Part shown: one piece after another, positions 13,257 to 18,026 of the stretch | Layout: each line of letters begins with the position of its first letter | Numbering within the stretch: the first letter of the stretch is position 1 | Assembly: GCA_903870185.1 (NCBI GenBank) | Contig: CAIQCE010000283.1 | Location: 1-18,026 of the forward strand | Length of the DNA stretch: 18,026 nucleotides | Reading direction: 5' to 3' | Origin: an uncultured Gammaproteobacteria bacterium | Lineage (GTDB): Bacteria; Pseudomonadota; Gammaproteobacteria; Coxiellales; Coxiellaceae | Made by a program: the position numbers and the translations under genes | The notes under the pieces: generated by a model | What the model saw: the letters and a program-made list of their open reading frames with translations, nothing else | Told to the model about the DNA's origin: nothing | The model's database searches: none

Positions 13257-13350
13257 GTAGGTCGGTGCTAAGCCCTGCAATAATACTGTGCAAAAATATC
13301 TGATGAACTTTTCGCAGGGCGAGCCCGACAATCCCGTTCTTTTTTTATAA
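13257..13350 (+). repeat. Partial, diverged copy of the GTAGGTT-type repeat
   Basis: GTAGGTCGGTGCTAAGC opens the copy, and GAGCCCGACAATCCCGTTC (13321-13339) closes the shared part; the latter matches the inner end of the right arm of copy B. Between them lies an extra stem, CCCTGC...GCAGGG. The opposite half with an inverted GTAGGTT end is absent. The remaining gap bases to 13424 contain only AT-rich sequence, with no clear terminator for either convergent gene. Confidence 0.55.
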
Positions 13351-13424
13351 TGCTGACTCGCCTAGGGCTCACGCCGCTGTCCCGCTACTCGTCCGCAGGA
13401 TCCAGTTTTTTTATTAAAATCTTT

Positions 13425-14579
13425 TTAAACTAAAAACAACTCCAAAACATCATTTAAAAATAACCTCCCTTTTGGAGACAAAATAATTTCATTATCAACC
13501 ACTTTTAAATAATCATTTTCTTCTGCTCGTTCAAGAGTGTTTTTAATCGACCCAAGCGGCAGCCCTGTTCTTTCAAAAAATAATTGAAGAGGAATCGATT
13601 TTTCCAATCTAAAACTATTCATCATGAATTCTAAAGGGATCTCTTTTTCAGCTACAATTACTTCTGTGCTCAATGAAGCACTATCAAGACCCAAGTAATC
13701 TTTTGGATTCTTAGCCTCAGTCGTTCGAATGATTTTTTTATTTCTTGAGTCGGTCAGCTTTCCATGAGCGCCTGCTCCTATTCCAATATAATCTCCAAAA
13801 TTCCAATAATTTAAATTATGCTGAGATTCTCGATTTTTTTTGCTAAAAGCCGAAATCTCATAGCGATTATAACCTTTGGATTTTAACAATTGATGCCCTT
13901 GCTCTTGCATCTCCCAAATCAATTCGTCCTTGGGAAGAGCTGGCGGAAATTTATGAAAAAGAGTATTGGGTTCGAGTGTTAGATGGTACCAAGAGAGATG
14001 AGTTGGATCTTTTGCCAAAGCTGTTTCTAAATCATAAAGGGCGTCATCGATAGATTGATTTGGGAGTCCATACATCAAATCCAAATTAAAATTTTCAAAT
14101 CCCGATTCTCGGGCCATATCGATCGCTTTAAGAGCTTCTTCAGCTCCATGAATTCTGCCTAAAGCCTTAAGCTTTGTATCTTGAAGACTTTGAATTCCTA
14201 TAGAGAGGCGATTGATACCCAAATCCTGATAAGCCTTAAATCGCTCTTGTTCAAAGGTGCCGGGGTTAGCCTCCAACGTAATTTCTAGGCCTGATTTAAG
14301 AGTTAATTTTTGATTCAGTCCCTTAAATAATCGCTGATAAGCTTCAGCGGAAAACAAGCTCGGGGTTCCGCCTCCGATAAATATCGATTCTATAGGTCGA
14401 TTTTGAACAAGGTCTAGGTAAGAGTCTAAATTTTCCAATAGCCGATCAATATAATGGATTTCAGGCAAAGTATCTGGGCTCTTATGAGAGTTGAAATCAC
14501 AGTAGGGGCATTTACGAATGCACCAAGGAATATGAACATACAGGCTCAATGGAATAGGTGAAATAGATTCTAACATCAT
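13425..14579 (-). CDS. hemW: HemW, radical-SAM heme chaperone-like protein
   Basis: The 384-residue protein is a radical SAM enzyme of the HemN/HemW group. The 4Fe-4S motif is HIPWCIRKCPYCDFNSH with C20, C24 and C27. The fourth cysteine of true coproporphyrinogen dehydrogenase (HemN) is replaced by F29, so this is HemW rather than HemN. IESIFIGGGTPSLFS, EANPGTF, GINRLSIGIQSLQD and LMYGLPNQS are intact. HemW binds heme and acts as a heme chaperone for respiratory cytochromes in other bacteria. The chain is full length. Start: ATG at 14579 or 14576; the ribosome site is weak. It is divergent from nudE across an inverted-repeat element; rdgB, the usual neighbour, is not seen. Confidence 0.94.
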   Translation of the reverse strand: MMLESISPIPLSLYVHIPWCIRKCPYCDFNSHKSPDTLPEIHYIDRLLENLDSYLDLVQNRPIESIFIGGGTPSLFSAEAYQRLFKGLNQKLTLKSGLEITLEANPGTFEQERFKAYQDLGINRLSIGIQSLQDTKLKALGRIHGAEEALKAIDMARESGFENFNLDLMYGLPNQSIDDALYDLETALAKDPTHLSWYHLTLEPNTLFHKFPPALPKDELIWEMQEQGHQLLKSKGYNRYEISAFSKKNRESQHNLNYWNFGDYIGIGAGAHGKLTDSRNKKIIRTTEAKNPKDYLGLDSASLSTEVIVAEKEIPLEFMMNSFRLEKSIPLQLFFERTGLPLGSIKNTLERAEENDYLKVVDNEIILSPKGRLFLNDVLELFLV

Positions 14580-14620
14580 GATATTCTATCTTAATTTACA
14601 TTAACAATAATACTTTTTCT

Positions 14621-14742
14621 TTCCCTCTGGGAGAAGGTGGCCGAAGGCCGGATGAGGGTTAACCTAATCGTCATATATGGTCCATTTATACTGACGAACC
14701 CTCACCTGCCGCGTAGCGGCATCCTCCCATAGGGAGAGGGAG
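14621..14742. repeat. Inverted-repeat, MITE-like element between hemW and nudE
   Basis: The left arm (14621-14660) has CCCTCTGGGAGAAGGTGG, then GGCCGAAGGCC and GATGAGGGTT. The right arm (14697-14742) is its imperfect inverse, with the internal hairpin GCCGCGTAGCGGC and CCCTCACC. A spacer of about 36 bp separates them. GAGAAGGTGGCCGAAGGCCGG-type palindromes are widespread in proteobacterial genomes (general knowledge). The element fills most of the 184-bp divergent gap, so the promoters of hemW and nudE must flank or lie within it. Confidence 0.75.
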
Positions 14743-14763
14743 ACTATAGACAGAGGAAGAGAA

Positions 14764-15318
14764 ATGACAAAAAAACCTGAAATTACCCAATGTGAAACTG
14801 TCACAAGCAGTCGTATTTTTAATGTGGAGGAAGTTCATTTACAGTTTTCCAATGGCGAAGAGCGTGTCTTTGAAAGAGTCAAAGGTCGTTCTGATATGGC
14901 AGTTTTAGTGATTCCTATGCTGGATTCAGAAACGATTTTATTGATTCGTGAATATGGTACCGGTGTTGATGAGTATGTTTTGGCTTTTCCAAAGGGTGCT
15001 CTGGAAAACGAAGAAGATCCTTTGTTATGTGCTAATAGGGAGTTGATGGAAGAAGTAGGCTATGGAGCTCGAAAGCTGACCTTATTATCAACTGTCAGTA
15101 CTTCTCCAGGATACTTAAAATCCAAAATGCATCTCATATTGGCAGAAGATCTCTATGAAAAAAGGCTGGAAGGGGATGAGCCAGAGCCCTTGGAAATTAT
15201 TCCTTGGAAACTGAGCGAAATTGATAGGTTACTAGAACAGCCCGATTTTCATGAGGCTCGCAGTATTGCAGCAATATTATTGCTGGAAAGAGTCCTTAGA
15301 GAAAGGGTATTAATTTAA
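14764..15318 (+). CDS. nudE: ADP-compound hydrolase NudE
   Basis: This 184-residue Nudix hydrolase is similar in size to E. coli NudE (186). The Nudix box is complete: G78-x5-E84-x7-R92-E93-L-x-E96-E97-x-G99. The upstream block MAVLVIPMLDSETILLIREYGTG and the downstream STVSTSPGYLKSKMHLILAEDLY match the NudE group, which cleaves ADP-ribose, Ap3A and NADH-type compounds. The start ATG has GAGGAAGAG just upstream. It reads away from hemW. In E. coli it sits beside mrcA, which is not here. Downstream is a long gene-poor gap. Function is assigned with good confidence; exact substrate preference is not readable. Confidence 0.93.
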   Translation: MTKKPEITQCETVTSSRIFNVEEVHLQFSNGEERVFERVKGRSDMAVLVIPMLDSETILLIREYGTGVDEYVLAFPKGALENEEDPLLCANRELMEEVGYGARKLTLLSTVSTSPGYLKSKMHLILAEDLYEKRLEGDEPEPLEIIPWKLSEIDRLLEQPDFHEARSIAAILLLERVLRERVLI

Positions 15319-15381
15319 AATTCTAAGCCTATTGAAAGTATCCACGCGAGGTGCCCCTACGCTATGCATAAAATCCGTCGT

Positions 15382-15400
15382 CCTCTGGCTTGACCAGAGG
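15382..15400. repeat. Short palindrome CCTCTGG-N5-CCAGAGG
   Basis: A perfect 7-bp inverted repeat around CTTGA, followed by ATCCAGGG. GTC-CTCTGG...CCAGAGGATCCAGG-like palindromes recur in intergenic DNA of several intracellular-lifestyle bacteria (general knowledge). It starts 63 bases after nudE and has no T tract. A related GGATCCAG end occurs near 13398. Confidence 0.5.
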
Positions 15401-15448
15401 ATCCAGGGAAATAGTACCCACTTAAGCTCTAACAATTCCTGGTTCTGA

Positions 15449-15690
15449 TCATAAAGTGCATTGTGAACGCTTCGTCATTTCGATTTCAACGCAATGCGTT
15501 TCATTAGCCGCAGTTTCTCTTCCCTTTTCAGCTCTAACAAAACCAGCTTCCGTAGTGGGAATATAATCTGCTGCACTCTTAGTAGCAGCTGATTTTTGTT
15601 GTTCAACTTCTATAAGAACAGGTAGGATTTTTATATATCTCCAATAGCGGGCAATTTCTTTGTTGGTCGAAATTGAAAAATTTTGAGTTT
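15449..15690 (-). pseudogene. Possible coding relic without a start codon
   Basis: On the minus strand an open frame ends at TGA 15451-15449 and stays open upstream past 15690, where it enters a repeat arm. The translation includes TNKEIARYWRYIKILPVLIE, then VEQQKSAATKSAADYIP and ETAANETHCVEIEM. No ATG, GTG or TTG in frame gives a normal start. The composition looks protein-like (aromatic and charged residues) but I recognise no family. It may be the 3' end of a gene truncated by repeat insertion. It occupies about half of the 540-bp gap 15319-15861; the remainder holds repeats and the mdh leader. Confidence 0.35.
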
Positions 15691-15692
15691 TG

Positions 15693-15767
15693 AATTTTGG
15701 AGCCAGGCACCTTAACTTATTTAATCAATTAGTTAGAGATTGTGCTGGCGGAGCCTGGCACCAAAAT
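15693..15767. repeat. Imperfect inverted repeat of the GGTGCC/GGAGCC type
   Basis: ATTTTGGAGCCAGGCACC (15693-15710) faces GTGCTGGCGGAGCCTGGCACCAAAAT-type sequence (15742-15767, two overlapping parts). The shared ends match the arms of the hairpin at 10329-10375 with single-base changes. The spacer is AT-rich. It borders the 5' side of the possible relic at 15449-15690. Confidence 0.65.
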
Positions 15768-15782
15768 AACTAATTTATAGAG

Positions 15783-15798
15783 ATGCCCTTAAGGGCAT
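15783..15798. promoter_or_regulatory. Perfect 16-bp palindrome before mdh
   Basis: ATGCCCTTAAGGGCAT is perfectly self-complementary and stands 63 bases before the mdh ATG. TATAAC at about 15819-15824 could be a -10. It could be a transcription-factor site or a hairpin with no loop; no regulator is assigned. Confidence 0.4.
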
Positions 15799-15861
15799 TG
15801 ATTTAAATTCCTAAGCAATATAACCTGTTTCCAAGTTTAATTTCTATAAAGGAGAACATTG

Positions 15862-16851
15862 ATGACTCAACGAAGAGTAAAAGTAGCCATTACAGGGGCT
15901 GCAGGCCATATAGGATATGCCTTGCTGTTTAGATTGGCCTCTGGCCAAGTTTTTGGTCCTGATGTGAAGGTCGATTTACAGCTGTTAGAAATCAAGGCTG
16001 CCTTGCCTGCCCTTCAGGGTGTGGTAATGGAGCTTGAAGATTGTGCTTTTCCTTTATTGGGTAAGGTAACTCTTACTGATGATGTTAATGTGGCGATGAA
16101 AGATGTGAATTGGGCTGTCTTGGTGGGTTCTATGCCTCGTAAAGCGGGGATGGAGCGAGCTGATTTACTCTCAATTAACGGTAGTATCTTCACCAGCCAA
16201 GGTCGTGCTTTGAATGAACATGCGGCTAAAGATGTTAGAGTTTTTGTGGTTGGAAACCCCTGTAATACAAATTGCTTAATCGCGATGAACTCCGCTCCGA
16301 ATATCCCTAAAGATCGTTTTTTCGCCATGACAATGCTGGATGAAAATCGTGGCAAGGCTCAGCTGGCTATTAAAGCCGGCGTTGAAGTTGAGGGTGTCCA
16401 CAATATGATTATCTGGGGAAATCACTCAGCGACTCAGTATCCTGATTTTTACAATGCGACGATTGATGGTAAGGCTGTTCCCGATGTGATTAAAGACCAA
16501 GCTTGGCTCACTGAAAAATTTATCCCGATTGTGCAAAAGCGTGGCGCTGCGATTATTGAGGCTCGTGGAGCTTCTTCTGCAGCATCAGCAGCGAATGCCA
16601 TTATCGATGGACTTCGAAAATTGTCTTTTGATACTCCTGCAGGTGAAAGCTTTTCCATGGCTTGCTGCTCAAATGGTGAATATGGGGTTGATGCAGGCTT
16701 GATCTTCTCTTTCCCTTGTCGCATTGAAAAAGGACAGCTGAAAATCATCACGGGTCTTCAGCACAATGCATTTGGAAAAGAAAAATTAGAACTTACTTTA
16801 AATGAACTCCGATCTGAGCGAGATGCGGTGGATGAATTAGGGCTGATCTAG
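15862..16851 (+). CDS. mdh: Malate dehydrogenase (cytosolic-type)
   Basis: The 329-residue NAD-dependent enzyme interconverts malate and oxaloacetate. The NAD motif TGAAGHIGYALLFRLASG (11-28) and the MELEDCAFPLL segment mark the group shared with eukaryotic cytosolic MDH, rather than the E. coli enzyme. Substrate arginines R93 and R99 (MPRKAGMERADLL), N132/N135 (GNPCNTN), R163 (LDENRGKAQL) and the catalytic H188 (IIWGNHSATQYPD) are all present. I chose the ATG at 15862 with AAGGAGAACATT upstream; an adjacent upstream TTG is unnecessary. tsaD begins 5 bases after the stop, so the two genes are likely co-transcribed. The TCA cycle role is standard. Confidence 0.96.
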   Translation: MTQRRVKVAITGAAGHIGYALLFRLASGQVFGPDVKVDLQLLEIKAALPALQGVVMELEDCAFPLLGKVTLTDDVNVAMKDVNWAVLVGSMPRKAGMERADLLSINGSIFTSQGRALNEHAAKDVRVFVVGNPCNTNCLIAMNSAPNIPKDRFFAMTMLDENRGKAQLAIKAGVEVEGVHNMIIWGNHSATQYPDFYNATIDGKAVPDVIKDQAWLTEKFIPIVQKRGAAIIEARGASSAASAANAIIDGLRKLSFDTPAGESFSMACCSNGEYGVDAGLIFSFPCRIEKGQLKIITGLQHNAFGKEKLELTLNELRSERDAVDELGLI

Positions 16852-16856
16852 GCCTT

Positions 16857-17864
16857 ATGCGAGTCCTTGGCATTGAGAGTTCTTGTGATGAAACTGCAGT
16901 AGCAATTTATGAAGGTGGGCGCGGTATTTTAGCCCACCAAGTTTATAGCCAAATAGATTTACATGCTCCCTATGGTGGAGTTGTCCCCGAGCTTGCTGCA
17001 CGAGATCACCTCCGTCGTATATTGCCTCTAATAAATGAATTACTTGAAGAAGCGAAGCTTTCCCCTAAGGAAATCAATGCTATTGCTTACACCCAAGGGC
17101 CTGGGCTTGTTGGAGCCTTAATGGTCGGGGCAAGTTTTGCAAAGAGTCTTGCTTATGCTTGGCAGATTCCTGCTCTCGGTGTTCATCATATGGAGGCTCA
17201 CTTAGTAGCGGCCTCATTAGTTGAACCCATTCCTCCTTATCCTTTTATTGCTCTTTTAGTATCGGGAGGTCATACCTTGCTTCTAGAAGTAAAAGGTCTC
17301 GGCCAATATAGAATTTTAGGGGAAAGTTTAGATGATGCGGTAGGAGAGGCTTTCGATAAAACGGCAAAATTGCTAGGGCTGCCATATCCAGGAGGCCCTG
17401 AACTAGCTCGATTGGCTACACGAGGAACTTCAGGTCGATTTGAATTTCCAAGGCCGATGCTCTCCAAGCCTGGATTAGATTTTAGTTTCAGTGGATTAAA
17501 AACACATGCGATGAATTGCATTCGAAAACAGCCAGTTTTAGATGATCAAACCCGAGCTGATATTGCTTTAGCTTTTGAAGAAGCTGTTGTAGAAACTTTA
17601 GTGACTAAATCCAAGAGGGCAATGACTGAGTTTGGAATTTCCCGTTTAGTCATGGTGGGTGGGGTGAGTGCTAACACGAGACTGCGCTCTCAACTTAAAG
17701 AGCAGTTAAGTTCAGCTGATATCTACTATCCACCCTTAGAATATTGCACCGATAACGGCGCTATGGTCGCCTATCTCGGCTATTTGAGAATGTCCAGAGG
17801 TGAACAGGATTCTGATCTTGCAATCAAAGCCAGAGCTAGATGGCCTTTGTCAGAACTGGCATAA
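16857..17864 (+). CDS. tsaD: tRNA N6-adenosine threonylcarbamoyltransferase TsaD
   Basis: This 335-residue protein is close to E. coli TsaD (337). N-terminal GIESSCDETAVAIYEGG, the Kae1 signature around H111-M-E-A-H115 (VHHMEAHL), VSGGHT (135-140), the LDDAVGEAFDKTAKLLGL block and the late GGVSANTRLR and CTDNGAMVAYLG motifs are present. TsaD transfers the threonylcarbamoyl group to A37 of ANN-decoding tRNAs, with TsaB and TsaE as partners. ATG follows mdh by 5 bases; its ribosome site (TAGG) is weak, suggesting translational coupling to mdh. In many genomes rpsU lies beside it; here an IS end follows. Confidence 0.96.
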   Translation: MRVLGIESSCDETAVAIYEGGRGILAHQVYSQIDLHAPYGGVVPELAARDHLRRILPLINELLEEAKLSPKEINAIAYTQGPGLVGALMVGASFAKSLAYAWQIPALGVHHMEAHLVAASLVEPIPPYPFIALLVSGGHTLLLEVKGLGQYRILGESLDDAVGEAFDKTAKLLGLPYPGGPELARLATRGTSGRFEFPRPMLSKPGLDFSFSGLKTHAMNCIRKQPVLDDQTRADIALAFEEAVVETLVTKSKRAMTEFGISRLVMVGGVSANTRLRSQLKEQLSSADIYYPPLEYCTDNGAMVAYLGYLRMSRGEQDSDLAIKARARWPLSELA

Positions 17865-17873
17865 AGATTTAAT

Positions 17874-17900
17874 TGTAGGTTGGTCCCAAGCACAGCGCAC
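17874..17900 (+). repeat. Truncated copy of the GTAGGTT-type repeat
   Basis: TGTAGGTTGGTCCCAAGC (17874-17891) matches the right arm of copy B (inverted at 1231-1214), and the following CACAGCGCA differs from CATAGCGCG by two bases. The match ends at about 17900, where the apparent IS end begins. I infer that the IS inserted into, or next to, a repeat copy. Confidence 0.6.
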
Positions 17901-17937
17901 TAGTGTCCGGGAAAAATTCTCAAGAAAAATAAGAACA

Positions 17938-18001
17938 TAGCTGATTACTAACGGAGAATCGATTAAGATTCTCCTCCTCTACCAAAAGGAGTAATCAGCT
18001 A
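17938..18001 (+). promoter_or_regulatory. Nested stem-loops covering the putative transposase start
   Basis: TAGCTGATTACT (17938-17949) is the perfect complement of AGTAATCAGCTA (17990-18001). The right arm includes the last bases of the AAGGAG ribosome site (17986-17991) and the A of ATG at 18001. An inner 8-bp hairpin (GGAGAATC-N6-GATTCTCC) sits in the loop. Read-through transcripts would fold and hide the start, whereas transcripts starting after 17949 would not. Similar control is known for IS10 and IS50. Confidence 0.6.
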
Positions 18002-18026
18002 TGAAAGCAAAGAATATCGTGTTTCA
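18001..18026 (+). CDS. Putative transposase, first 8 codons only
   Basis: ATG at 18001 follows AAGGAG by 9 bases. Only MKAKNIVF is visible before the window ends, too little for a family assignment. A transposase is inferred from the IS-like end before it. Confidence 0.4.

Larger units (their letters stand above)
17900..18026 (+). mobile_element. Apparent left end of an insertion sequence (runs off window)
   Basis: CTAGTGTCCGGGAAAAATTCTC opens sequence that has no match to the repeat it interrupts. A GTGTCCGG-like end is typical of a group of IS4-superfamily elements (recall-based, moderate). It contains an internal hairpin (GGAGAATC/GATTCTCC, 17953-17974) and a 12-bp outer stem (17938-17949 with 17990-18001) just before an ATG. 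The right end and transposase lie outside the window, so the family cannot be confirmed. Confidence 0.55.

Noticed and set aside
13113..13331. 72-residue minus-strand frame in the repeat near 13257
   Set aside because: It runs from repeat sequence into the antisense of the CBU_0592-family gene; no start support.
16014..16751. Two antisense frames of 113 and 100 residues inside mdh
   Set aside because: They are complementary to the conserved mdh coding sequence, and antisense frames of this length arise from codon bias.
1..18026. CRISPR array, restriction system, secretion system or biosynthetic cluster
   Set aside because: No evenly spaced direct repeats, Cas proteins, methyltransferase/endonuclease pair or synthase modules are present. 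The window is mainly housekeeping.

Overview
The window reads as AT-leaning chromosomal DNA of a gammaproteobacterium, most likely a Legionellales/Coxiella-type organism. This is inferred from the gene set: a CBU_0592-family membrane protein, a cytosolic-type malate dehydrogenase, the BolA/monothiol-glutaredoxin pair, RimK with its RimB-like partner, and a giant GltD-like/ferredoxin-reductase fusion. No species-level marker such as an rRNA gene is present. Almost everything is single-copy housekeeping metabolism. The unusual material lies in the intergenic spaces, which carry several families of palindromic, MITE-like repeats.

Left end (1-1260): two convergent arginine tRNA genes (ACG and UCG anticodons) with identical terminators face each other across a 110-bp repeat element. 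A MazF-type toxin with a ribbon-helix-helix antitoxin follows on the minus strand, and then a second 110-bp element. Positions 1254-5250 are all minus strand: a PiT phosphate transporter, the rimK-rimB pair, a small acidic PA3496-like protein, and a lexA-family repressor preceded by a small unknown gene. That small gene has a candidate promoter carrying a GTAC-N7-GTAC direct repeat. A minus-strand seven-iron ferredoxin (fdxA) closes this half and is followed by an odd GC-rich, in-frame tail.

Centre (6050-13218): a mostly plus-strand region rich in iron-sulfur and redox genes. It holds BolA/IbaG, monothiol glutaredoxin, a 1152-residue FAD/NAD/Fe-S oxidoreductase, a single-domain rhodanese, quinolinate synthase NadA, a thioredoxin-like [2Fe-2S] ferredoxin, a DUF2797 cysteine-rich protein and a three-helix membrane protein. 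Spacing from the rhodanese to the membrane protein is a few bases or overlapping, so these are probably one transcription unit. BolA, glutaredoxin, NadA and the large oxidoreductase all bind or handle Fe-S clusters, so a shared theme of Fe-S delivery and NAD/redox metabolism is plausible.

Right end (13425-18026): hemW (minus) and nudE (plus) diverge across an inverted-repeat element. A 540-bp gene-poor stretch then holds a possible gene relic and two repeat types. Next come mdh and tsaD, spaced by 5 bp. After tsaD a dispersed repeat is cut short at the apparent left end of an insertion sequence. The IS transposase start codon lies at 18001 and the gene runs off the window. A 12-bp stem covers the translation start of that gene.

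I found no CRISPR array, secretion system, restriction system, or gene cluster that clearly forms a new system. The strongest candidates for further attention are the fused oxidoreductase locus, the possible LexA-regulated small gene, the repeat elements, and the translation-control structure at the IS end.
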